A stretch of 64,000 bases of DNA from Alphaproteobacteria bacterium (GTDB taxonomy: Bacteria; Pseudomonadota; Alphaproteobacteria; Rickettsiales; UBA1997): contig BJGH01000002.1 of the NCBI GenBank assembly GCA_014190355.1, positions 127,992-191,991 on the forward strand, read 5' to 3'. Below the pieces are notes generated by a model. That model saw nothing but the letters and a program-made list of their open reading frames with translations, did no database searches and was not told the origin of the DNA. Below, in pieces: positions 15,773-24,028 of this stretch. Position 1 is the stretch's first letter. Each line of letters starts with the position of its first letter. The translations under genes were made by a program, and so were the position numbers.

Positions 15773-18403
15773 TTGAAATTAATATATTTTAAGCAAAAAA
15801 ATATAATTTTATTAAAATTAATATTAACATTAATTTTAGTAATTAATCCCTCAGCTATGCTTTTAGCCCAAGAGCAAGCAACAGATCAGCGTTCTTCAAA
15901 AACAACTAATGAAAAAGAACAAAGCAAGCTATCACAAAATAATTCCCAAGCAGAATCTGCCTCTGGAGCAAAAGTGATAGCTAAAATTTATAAAGATAAA
16001 AAAACCGGTAAATATTACTCTGAAAATTCTAAAGAGTCGGTTTCTCAAGAAAATTTTAAAAACAAAGACCTAAAAGCCAAAAAAAATCTTGATCATCCTT
16101 TGCAAGATAAGCAAGTTAAGGCAAATGAAGACAAAGTGATTGAAAAAAATTCAACTTCTGAAAAAATTTTTTTTAATAAAAAAACAATTGGCAATATTGA
16201 AATTATTGGACTAGAAAGGCTTGATGAAAACTTAATTTTAGAACTAATTGACCATAAAAACATTAAAAACTTTTCCCCATCTTTTATTGAAAATGCTTTA
16301 CAAAAGATTTATGAGTCTGATTTTTTTGCTGAAGTTAAAATATCGCGGCGAAATAAATTCTTGGTAATAGAAGTTAAAGAAAATCCCTTAATTAGTGAAA
16401 TTAAATTTGTTGGCAATGATAAAATTGATGATGAGGCTTTGGCCAGCGAAATTAGCTTAAAAAAACGCTCAATTTTTACCAAAGCTAAATTACAAAATGA
16501 CTTAAAAAGAATTAATGAGCTTTACATTAAAAGTGGAAGATTTCTAGCTAAAATTGAGCCAAAAATAATTCAAAAAGAACAAAATCGTTTAGAGGTAATT
16601 TTTGATATTAGCGAAGGTAAAAAAGCTAAAATTGCCAAGATCTATTTTTTAGGAAATCAAGAATTTAGCGATAGTGATCTTCAAGATGAGATTTCAACAA
16701 AGAAATCACGCTGGTGGAAATTTTTGTCATCAAGCGATAGCTTTGATTCAGATCGAATTGAATTTGATAAAGAGATGCTAAGAAGATTTTATTCAAGTAA
16801 CGGTTTTGCGGATTTTGCGGTTGTTTCTTCATCATCGCAAATTTCTGCTAAAAAAGATCAATTTTATATAACTTTTTTACTTGAAGAAGGAATAAAGTAT
16901 AACTTTGGTAAAATTAATATTATCAATGAAATTGATAAGTTTGATAGTTCAATTTTAAATAAAAAAATTCTTATCAAAGAGGGCAAAATTTATGATGCTA
17001 CGCTAATTGAAAAAACCGTTGATGAATTTGTTGAAACAATGTCTGAGGCCTCATTTGCTTTTGGTGATGTTCAACCAATTATGCGCAGAAACCGTGAACT
17101 TAAGACAATTGACATTGATTTTGTGATTGCTCAAACTCCTAGAGTTTATATCAATCAAATTCGTATTAATGGCAATAGTAGGACTTTAGATGAAGTAATC
17201 AGAAGAGAGATGCGTTTACGCGAAGGCGATCCTTTCAACCTGACAAAAATTAACCGTTCCAAACAACGCATTGAGAACCTCAATTTTTTTGAAAAAGTTG
17301 AGTTTCGTACCAAAAGACTAGAAGAGAGCGATAAAGTTGATATTGAAATTGAAGTCAAAGAAAAGAAGACGGGCGAGTTGACATTGGGTGTTGGTTACTC
17401 AACTTTTGATCGCATTACTGGAAATGCTGGGATCAGGGAAAATAATTTATTTGGATCTGGCCAAGAAGTTGGGATTAATCTACAAAAATCCTATTGGCGT
17501 CAAAATGCTGAAATTGGTTATACCAAGCCATATTTTATGGGAACTAATCTTGCTGCTGGAATTGATCTTTACAAATATGACCAAGTTGCAAGAAATGTAA
17601 TGATTTTTGATCAAAATTCAATGGGTTCGGTTTTGCGGGCAAATTATTCAATTACAGAATTTTTAAATCATCAGCTTCGCTATGCTCTTAGCGATGTTAA
17701 AATTGGAAATGTTTCTAGTCTTAATACTATTGACCCAACTGGGGTTAGGGGGAATTTTTTAAGTTCAGCTATTGGTCAAGGTTTTTTTTACGACAAGCGT
17801 AATAATCGTCTTAATCCTATTCGCGGATATTTTTTAAGTTTTAATCAAGAATTTAGTGGCATCGGAGGAAATGTAAAATATTTTAAAAACGAAGGATCTG
17901 GAGCGTTTTATTTGCCAATTTATAAAAATGATTTTATTTTTAAATTAGCAGCTCGAGGAGGTCTAATTGATGGAGTTGGGCAGGGGATAAGAAGTAATTT
18001 TGGTTATTTTTTGGGGGGAAATGACTTCCGAGGCTTTGATTTTAATGGGCTTGGACCTCGCACCAAGAATGCAGATGGAAGTGCCAAAGGAGGCCTGCCT
18101 GTCGGAGGAAAAATCTATTATGTTGGAACTGCAGAAATGCGCTTTCCTCTGGGTTTGCCAAAGGAGTTGGGAATATATGGAGCGTTATTTAGTGAGAACG
18201 GTTTAGTAAAGTCAGTTGACAAAGAAGTTCAGGGTGCTAGATATGGTATTGCCGATTCTTCATTGATTAGATCATCTTATGGTTTAAGTTTGGTTTGGTC
18301 ATCGCCAATGGGTCCAATTAGATTAGATTTTTCTAAGATTGCTCGAAAGGAGAAGTATGATAGAACGCAAACTTTTCGTTTTAGTTTTGGAACTAGTTTT
18401 TAA
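15773..18403 (+). CDS. bamA: Outer membrane protein assembly factor BamA
   Basis: 876 residues, longer than the usual 750-800. The start chosen is TTG at 15773, which gives a basic, hydrophobic signal peptide ending near MLLAQ; a later start would destroy it. Residues about 35-135 are a Lys/Glu/Ser/Asn-rich linker, accounting for the extra length. POTRA domains follow (IGNIEIIGLERLDENLI; ISEIKFVGNDKIDDEAL; VYINQIRINGNSRT), then the C-terminal beta-barrel with the conserved FRGFDFNGLGPR loop and a final Phe (FRFSFGTSF). BamA folds barrels into the outer membrane, so the cell has one. corA follows 8 bases downstream. In most alphaproteobacteria rseP or lpxD neighbours bamA; not here. Confidence 0.96.
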   Translation: MKLIYFKQKNIILLKLILTLILVINPSAMLLAQEQATDQRSSKTTNEKEQSKLSQNNSQAESASGAKVIAKIYKDKKTGKYYSENSKESVSQENFKNKDLKAKKNLDHPLQDKQVKANEDKVIEKNSTSEKIFFNKKTIGNIEIIGLERLDENLILELIDHKNIKNFSPSFIENALQKIYESDFFAEVKISRRNKFLVIEVKENPLISEIKFVGNDKIDDEALASEISLKKRSIFTKAKLQNDLKRINELYIKSGRFLAKIEPKIIQKEQNRLEVIFDISEGKKAKIAKIYFLGNQEFSDSDLQDEISTKKSRWWKFLSSSDSFDSDRIEFDKEMLRRFYSSNGFADFAVVSSSSQISAKKDQFYITFLLEEGIKYNFGKINIINEIDKFDSSILNKKILIKEGKIYDATLIEKTVDEFVETMSEASFAFGDVQPIMRRNRELKTIDIDFVIAQTPRVYINQIRINGNSRTLDEVIRREMRLREGDPFNLTKINRSKQRIENLNFFEKVEFRTKRLEESDKVDIEIEVKEKKTGELTLGVGYSTFDRITGNAGIRENNLFGSGQEVGINLQKSYWRQNAEIGYTKPYFMGTNLAAGIDLYKYDQVARNVMIFDQNSMGSVLRANYSITEFLNHQLRYALSDVKIGNVSSLNTIDPTGVRGNFLSSAIGQGFFYDKRNNRLNPIRGYFLSFNQEFSGIGGNVKYFKNEGSGAFYLPIYKNDFIFKLAARGGLIDGVGQGIRSNFGYFLGGNDFRGFDFNGLGPRTKNADGSAKGGLPVGGKIYYVGTAEMRFPLGLPKELGIYGALFSENGLVKSVDKEVQGARYGIADSSLIRSSYGLSLVWSSPMGPIRLDFSKIARKEKYDRTQTFRFSFGTSF

Positions 18404-18411
18404 ATTTTTTT

Positions 18412-19374
18412 ATGATTCGTATTTTTCAATTGCCAGAATATTCGCAAATTAAACTTGAATCTCTCACTGAGGTTGAAGATATGGAGATGCTTCGTCAAAA
18501 AGTTGCTTGGGTTGATTTACAAGATCCAACTTCTGAGCAGATCAAGGAGGTAGAAATTTTTTATGGCATAAAATTCCCAACTCGTCAACAGCAAGAGGAA
18601 ATTGAAACTTCTTCGCGTTATTTAGAAACTGCAGATGTTATAAAAATAAACTCAACTTTTATTAATATTATCCCTCATTCTTCAAAGCTTGAGGAGCATG
18701 AAATAACTTTTATAATTTCCAGCAAAACTCTTTTTACTCTTAGATATTTTGATAGTAGAGTAATTTCAGAAACAGTTAAAAAAGTTAAACAACATCCAAG
18801 TGTTTATGTCAACCCTTCCAAAATCTTTTTGGCAATACTTGAAGCAAGGGTTGATTTTGATGCAGATTTGATGGAATCAGTTTCAAAATATGTTATGGAA
18901 ATTGGTAAAAAAATTAATCATGATAATAAATTAGATGAGAAAATTTTATTAAAAATTAATGATAGTCAAAATTTAACAATGTCACTTCGTGAAGCTCTGT
19001 TTGACAAACAAAGAGTTTTATCATCATTACTTCGAAATGAAGATTTAATGCTTGATAGCTATAATCGTTTACGAATAATAATCAAGGACATTAATTCGCT
19101 AATCGAACATGCAAATTTTAATTTTACTCGTTTAGAATATTTACAAAGTAGTTTTTTAGGTTTGTTGAATGTTGAGCAAAATAAAGTTATAAAAACCTTT
19201 ACCGTTGTCTCCTTGGTCTTTATGCCCCCAACATTGATTGCAAGTATTTATGGTATGAATTTCAAATTTATGCCTGAAATTGAATATGGCCTTGGATATC
19301 CTTTGGCTCTGGGCTTGATGTTGATTTCTTCGATAATTCCATTGGCAATTTTCAAGCGTAAAAAATTATTATAA
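18412..19374 (+). CDS. corA: CorA family magnesium transporter
   Basis: 320 residues. The N-terminal cytoplasmic domain has the conserved VAWVDLQDPTSEQI segment. A long helical region leads to two C-terminal membrane helices with the YGMNF signature between them (FMPPTLIASIYGMNFKFMPE), the ion-selectivity loop of CorA channels. It ends FKRKKLL, the basic cytoplasmic tail. It imports Mg2+ (possibly Co2+ or Ni2+) as a pentamer. Starts 8 bases after bamA, so cotranscription is likely. Confidence 0.93.
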   Translation: MIRIFQLPEYSQIKLESLTEVEDMEMLRQKVAWVDLQDPTSEQIKEVEIFYGIKFPTRQQQEEIETSSRYLETADVIKINSTFINIIPHSSKLEEHEITFIISSKTLFTLRYFDSRVISETVKKVKQHPSVYVNPSKIFLAILEARVDFDADLMESVSKYVMEIGKKINHDNKLDEKILLKINDSQNLTMSLREALFDKQRVLSSLLRNEDLMLDSYNRLRIIIKDINSLIEHANFNFTRLEYLQSSFLGLLNVEQNKVIKTFTVVSLVFMPPTLIASIYGMNFKFMPEIEYGLGYPLALGLMLISSIIPLAIFKRKKLL

Positions 19375-19537
19375 TTAAGATAAATATTCGGTAAGTGTTT
19401 TTCAAAAATATCCTTATTTTTAAAATATTTCTACCATAAAAGTGACACTTCCTTTGTTTTGCGCCTTAAGCTTGTTATCGTGTTAAATTCAAAAAAAATT
19501 TTTTTTAAAATATAAAGCTTTAACTTTTATAATCGAG

Positions 19538-20578
19538 TTATTTATTGAATATTTTTCTTAAGTGATTTATGTAAATTGTTGCTCCAACGGCTGGAATATT
19601 AAATTGCTCTAAATTGCAAATCATATAACAGCCTGCTCGAGCAATTGGGTATGGAAAATTTTTAACAAAAACATCAAAGGCAATGTTGTGGTGATATTGA
19701 TTAAGGTCGATATCGAAAAAACTAAAGCGAGGAGTTACTTTATTAAAATTTTTTTCTATAAAATCACTAATATTTCTTGCTGAGGTGATTTGTTTTTCAA
19801 TCAAATCATTGTTACTATGATTTTTGATTGCAGTGATTAATTTTGTCAAATTATCATTTTGTAAGATAATATTTTTTAATAGCTCATAGTCATGGGAAGC
19901 AAGTTTTTTTAGGGTGGTTAAATCTTTGTTAATTATCGCTATTTTGATTTGGTTTTTTATGTCATCATTGGCATCATATTCTTTTAAAAATATTTCTAGA
20001 AAGTCTGGGAAAGAAAAATTTATTACCAATTCATCAAGGCCAATTTTATTAAGAGCTTCGATAGTTGTGGAAATTATTTCAAAGATTGAATTATTCTGAT
20101 AATCCCCAGAGTGTTTCTCGCCAATAATTTCGCAACCTATTTGAGTTTGTTGACGATCACCATAAAGTTGATCATTTGCTGTATGCAAAACATCGCCAAC
20201 ATAACAAAGTTTTAATGGTAACTCAAAATTTTTAAGACGGGTTGCAAGCAGTCTATTGATCTGAAGAGTTATGTCGTTTCTGAGGACCAAGGTTTTTGCC
20301 GAGATATTGTCGATCGTTCGAAAATAATTTTGAGAATTATTAGAATAGTTTTTTGGGAAGAAAAAACTATCTTCGAATTCAAGCAATGGCGTTTTAATCA
20401 ACTGGAAGTTTCTTTGAAAGAATCCTTCGAGAATGATATTGATTTTTTGATGACTGTCTTTGGCTTCATCAAAAAGCAGATCATAGAAACCCGATGGCAA
20501 AAGGTGATTTTGTAATGGATTAAGTGTTTGAATATTATTGTTGTTGGATTTAGAAAAAATTTTTTTTAAAAAATTCAT
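19538..20578 (-). CDS. hisZ: ATP phosphoribosyltransferase regulatory subunit HisZ
   Basis: 346 residues, resembling the catalytic half of histidyl-tRNA synthetase without its anticodon domain. Visible features are LLPSGFYDLLFDEA (motif 1 region), VLRNDITLQINRLLATRL, and CYVGDVLHTANDQLYGDRQQTQIGCEIIG, which matches the alphaproteobacterial HisZ version of motif 2. It ends with FVKNFPYPIARAGCY. HisZ activates the short form of HisG, the first enzyme of histidine synthesis. A true HisRS would be longer, so that alternative is less likely. It is last in the nrdR-UDG-hisZ run, 3 bases after UDG. hisG is not in the window. Confidence 0.8.
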   Translation of the reverse strand: MNFLKKIFSKSNNNNIQTLNPLQNHLLPSGFYDLLFDEAKDSHQKINIILEGFFQRNFQLIKTPLLEFEDSFFFPKNYSNNSQNYFRTIDNISAKTLVLRNDITLQINRLLATRLKNFELPLKLCYVGDVLHTANDQLYGDRQQTQIGCEIIGEKHSGDYQNNSIFEIISTTIEALNKIGLDELVINFSFPDFLEIFLKEYDANDDIKNQIKIAIINKDLTTLKKLASHDYELLKNIILQNDNLTKLITAIKNHSNNDLIEKQITSARNISDFIEKNFNKVTPRFSFFDIDLNQYHHNIAFDVFVKNFPYPIARAGCYMICNLEQFNIPAVGATIYINHLRKIFNK

Positions 20579-20581
20579 AAG

Positions 20582-21538
20582 TTAAGAATTATTTTGGATA
20601 AAATTTTCAAGAGTTAGCATATCTTGCCAAGCTAACTTCTTTTTTGCACTTTGACGCATTAAAAAAGAGGGATGAAATATTGTCATCACCTTGCTTGTTT
20701 GAGTTAAAAACTGCGGCGAATAATCAATAATTTGTCCACGAATTTTAGTAATTGGCTCATCAATATTAAGCAAGGCTGACATTGCAGTTGCCCCAACTAT
20801 GACAATTATTTTTGGCTTGAATAATTCAATGTGCCTTTCAACAAAGGGTCGGCAAATCGATAATTCTTCATCGGTTGGTCGACGATTTCCAGGGGGTCTC
20901 CAAAAGATTACATTGGTGATATAGTAGTTTTGTGAGCGCTTGAGATTAATTGCGCGAAGCATGTCGTCGAGCATTTGTCCAGAATCGCCACAAAAGGGAA
21001 CCCCTTTCAAATCTTCGTGGTTACCGGGAGCTTCGCCAATTACCATAATTTGCGATTGGGGATTGCCATCGGCAAAAACAGTATTAGTTGCCATTTTTTT
21101 TAGATTGCAGCCATCAAACTCATTAACAACTTTTTTTAATTCCTCAAGAGTTTGGCATTGCGATGCAAGAATTTTGGCTTGGCTAATTATTTGATCAAGG
21201 GGAATAAATTTTTCCAACAAGTTATTGGGGTGCGAATTATTAGTCATAAGCTGTTCATTTCTTTTGGCAAGATTTGCAAGAGCATTATTTGTTGAAAATA
21301 CCGGAGTGATAAGATCATTTGATAAAGAATTTTTAATATCAGAATTGTTAGAAAAATTATTGCTATTATCATCTATTTTTTTATTTTTTTTTGGTGAATT
21401 GTTATTTGTTGAAGTTAAAAATTTTTTATTACTATTAACTTCTGGGATAAGTCGATTTTGTGCTTGGTCAAAATAAATCTCATTGAGTTGATTATCGTTA
21501 TAGAATTCAAGAGCGCTAATTTTATTTTTACCGAGCAT
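20582..21538 (-). CDS. Uracil-DNA glycosylase, family 4 (iron-sulfur type)
   Basis: 318 residues. The first ~110 are polar and low-complexity (Asn/Lys/Ser-rich). The catalytic domain then shows FDGCNLKKMATNTVFADGNPQ, VIGEAPGNHEDLKGVPFCGDSGQ (the GEAPG uracil-pocket motif) and NVIFWRPPGNRRPTDEELSICRPF, and ends with IFHPSFLMRQ. Conserved cysteines in GCNLK, ICRPF and others would hold a 4Fe-4S cluster, as in thermophile-type UDGs. It removes uracil from DNA to start base excision repair. Rickettsiales commonly carry this family. It sits between nrdR (3-base gap) and hisZ. Confidence 0.92.
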   Translation of the reverse strand: MLGKNKISALEFYNDNQLNEIYFDQAQNRLIPEVNSNKKFLTSTNNNSPKKNKKIDDNSNNFSNNSDIKNSLSNDLITPVFSTNNALANLAKRNEQLMTNNSHPNNLLEKFIPLDQIISQAKILASQCQTLEELKKVVNEFDGCNLKKMATNTVFADGNPQSQIMVIGEAPGNHEDLKGVPFCGDSGQMLDDMLRAINLKRSQNYYITNVIFWRPPGNRRPTDEELSICRPFVERHIELFKPKIIVIVGATAMSALLNIDEPITKIRGQIIDYSPQFLTQTSKVMTIFHPSFLMRQSAKKKLAWQDMLTLENFIQNNS

Positions 21539-21541
21539 AAA

Positions 21542-21988
21542 TTAAGCAATTTGTTTGATAAATTTTTGAAAATCATCGGGTTTTTCAAAATTTTTATAAA
21601 CCGATGCAAAACGAACAAACGCTACTTTGTCAAGCTTTTCAAGGGCAAGCATGACCATTTCGCCAATTTTAGATGAAGCTAATTCGGTTTCATTTTCCAT
21701 TTCTAACTGTCTAACAATTTGACTAACTAATTTTTCAACTTGGAGATCTGATACAGGTCTTTTTCTAACTGCCATTTCAATTGATTTTTTTAGTTTTTCT
21801 GGATCAAAGATTCTTTTTTCACCGTTTTTTTTAATCACTAAAATTTCTTTGAGTTGAACTCTTTCGTAGGTTGTAAATCTTGAATCGCAGGCTGAGCAAT
21901 ACCTTCTTCTTTTGATTGATTCTCCATCGTCAGAGATTCTACTATCTTTAACTTGGGTTTCGATGTTTCCGCAAAATGGGCAACGCAT
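21542..21988 (-). CDS. nrdR: Transcriptional repressor NrdR
   Basis: 148 residues, standard length. A zinc ribbon with Cys3, Cys6, Cys31 and Cys34 (MRCPFCG...CSACDSRF) is followed by the ATP-cone: EILVIKKNGEKRIFDPEKLKKS and VRKRPVSDLQVEKLV. It ends with DKVAFVRFASVYKNF. NrdR senses ATP/dATP and represses ribonucleotide reductase genes. First gene of an apparent operon with UDG and hisZ. In many alphaproteobacteria it sits by glyA or ribD, neither of which is here. Confidence 0.96.
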   Translation of the reverse strand: MRCPFCGNIETQVKDSRISDDGESIKRRRYCSACDSRFTTYERVQLKEILVIKKNGEKRIFDPEKLKKSIEMAVRKRPVSDLQVEKLVSQIVRQLEMENETELASSKIGEMVMLALEKLDKVAFVRFASVYKNFEKPDDFQKFIKQIA

Positions 21989-22064
21989 AGTTTATAGTTT
22001 TTTGATTCGTTGAAATAATGTATTGTATTGTTAAGTATATAATAACTTAATTTAAAGCCATTAA

Positions 22065-22103
22065 AATAAAAAACCAAGCTCAAATTATATTGAGCTTGGT
22101 TTT
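22065..22103 (-). terminator. Rho-independent terminator of the Ala/Lys repeat gene
   Basis: A perfect 14-base inverted repeat, AAAACCAAGCTCAA and its complement, separated by a short ATTATA-type loop and followed on the minus strand by a T-rich run. It starts 30 bases after the stop of the gene at 22133-22543. Confidence 0.88.
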
Positions 22104-22132
22104 AGCAACATAACAAAATTTGTCAGTTTAAA

Positions 22133-22543
22133 CTATTTCTTTGCTTTTGGAGCAGTTTCAGTTGCTTTAGCGTCAACAGCTTTAGCATCAGTTGCTTTAG
22201 CATCTACAGCTTTAGCATCAGTTGCTTTAGTAGCAGTAGTTGCTTTAGCATCTACAGCTTTAGCATCAGTTGCTTTAGCGTCTGCAGCTTTAGTAGCAGT
22301 TGCTTTAGCTGCTTTAGCGTCTACAGCTTTAGCATCAGTTGCTTTAGTAGTAGTAGCTTTTGCGTCAGTAGCTTTTACATCGCCAGTTTTGGCTTCATTA
22401 TTAGCTTCAGTTTTAGCTTTTCTAGTTTTTTTTACTTCAGTAGTTTTTTCAGTAGCTGAAGTGGCTGCTGTATTTGCAGTTTGGGCGTTAGCAACAGAAG
22501 CAAACAAAGCAACTGTAGCAAGGATCAAGGAAAATTTTTTCAT
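22133..22543 (-). CDS. Secreted Ala/Lys-rich tandem-repeat protein, unknown function
   Basis: 136 residues. A clean signal peptide (MKKFSLILATVALFASVANA, cut before Gln) is followed by a low-complexity mature protein made almost only of Ala, Lys, Thr, Asp and Val. The dominant repeat unit is KATDAKAVDA, with degenerate copies from about residue 57 to 128, and it ends TAPKAKK. The DNA repeats too, so length probably varies between strains (inference). The sequence resembles histone H1-like or PHA-granule-like tails in composition, but the export signal points to periplasm or surface. It has its own terminator. No family was recognised. Confidence 0.75.
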   Translation of the reverse strand: MKKFSLILATVALFASVANAQTANTAATSATEKTTEVKKTRKAKTEANNEAKTGDVKATDAKATTTKATDAKAVDAKAAKATATKAADAKATDAKAVDAKATTATKATDAKAVDAKATDAKAVDAKATETAPKAKK

Positions 22544-22788
22544 AATTTTTTACTTAAAATTTTGTTAATGCTGAAGTTATTCAGTTTCTTTCGAAAAAAT
22601 TATACCAAAAATTTCTAAATTTAAATATTTACATCAAATGTTATCAACTGATCATTTCACAAATTTATTGATTTAATAAGCTGCTGATTTTTTGAAAATA
22701 ATTTCTGACAATAACTAAACTTAGTAAATTTAGGGCATACGAAAGTGGTAACTAAAGTAAAGTAATTAAAAATTGATGTCAACTGCTT

Positions 22789-23890
22789 TTATTGATTTTT
22801 TTGAATAGTTAGCATTGCTTTGACAAAATCTTCAATTTTACCATCAAGTACAGCTTGAATATTACCTGTTTCATAATTGCTACGCAGATCTTTAACTAGT
22901 TGATAGGGATGCAAAACATAAGAACGGATTTGATGACCAAAACTATTATCAGTTTTGTTATCTTCGGAAATTTGAAGGGCAGTTTTTTTCTTTTGCATCT
23001 CTAAATCGTAAAGCTTTGACTTTAAGAGCTTCATAGCTTCAAGACGATTTTTTATTTGAGAACGATCTGATTGACATTGAACAGCAATATTAGTTGGTAA
23101 GTGAGTAATTCTAATTGCTGAATCAGTTTTATTAACATGTTGACCTCCTGCTCCAGAGGCTCGATAGGTATCAATTCGTAAATCTTTTTCCAAAATTTCA
23201 ATAATAATTTGGTCATCAATTTCAGCATTAACGCTGACCGAAGCAAAACTAGTTTGCCTTTTGGAATTGGCATTAAAAGGCGAAATTCTCACCAAACGAT
23301 GAACACCTGCTTCATGTTTAAACCAGCCAAAAGCAAAATGTCCAGAAATTTTTAGAGTTGCTCCACGAATTCCCGCTTCTTCTGCGGCAACAATGTCAAT
23401 AATTTCACTTTTAAAATTTCTTAAATTAGCAAATCTTTCATACATTCTTAGTAGCATTAAAGCAAAATCGCAGGAGTCTGTTCCTCCTGCTCCAGCATTA
23501 ATGTCAACAAAGCAATTATTTTGATCATTTTCACCAGTAAATAAACATTCGATTTCAAAATCACCAGCTTGTTTGGCAATATTTGAAAAATTGATGAGTA
23601 AGTCATTTAGAAGGTTTTGATCATTTTCACTTTCAGCAAGAGCTTGGTATTCAATGCTATCTTGGAGGTTTTTCTTTATCTTATGGTACTGATCTAATTT
23701 TTCTGAAATCAAAGATTTTTCACGAAGAATTTTTTGAGCATTATTTTTGTCATTCCATAAATTTTCATCTTGAACAATTGTTTCTAAATCTTGAAGTTTA
23801 ATCAATAAATTGTCAGGGTCAAAGACACCTCGCAATAACCGTTAGAGAAGTATTGATCTTATTGATTAAATCATTAATCTGATTATCCAT
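22789..23890 (-). CDS. prfB: Peptide chain release factor 2, with programmed +1 frameshift
   Basis: The zero frame starts at ATG 23890 and encodes MDNQINDLINKINTSLTVIARCL, then meets an in-frame TGA (23821-23819) within CTT-TGA-C. A +1 slip at CTT skips T23821 and enters the long frame at Asp (FDPDNLLIKLQDLE), giving 366 residues, the usual RF2 length. AGG three bases before CTT acts as the internal Shine-Dalgarno. This is the classical autoregulatory site: when RF2 is scarce the ribosome shifts. The body has the GGQ motif (SGAGGQHVNKTDSA), the anticodon-like ACINAGAGGTDS-type segment (VDINAGAGGTDSCDF) and HPYQLVKDLRSNYETG. It is divergent from lpdA. Confidence 0.95.
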
Positions 23891-24028
23891 AAATTTAAAT
23901 AAAAAATTAAATCTTGTTTATATTTGCTTTTAAAGTGTAAGCAAATAAAATTACAGAAATTTTTTTAATTTAAAATACTTATTTAATAAACAATTTTCAA
24001 ATCAATTTAAAAACTAATTTAAAAACTT

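Noticed and set aside
22789-23835. prfB as a simple 348-codon ORF from a TTG
   Set aside because: The TTG lies inside the frameshift signal; the zero-frame ATG at 23890 and +1 slip explain the complete RF2.
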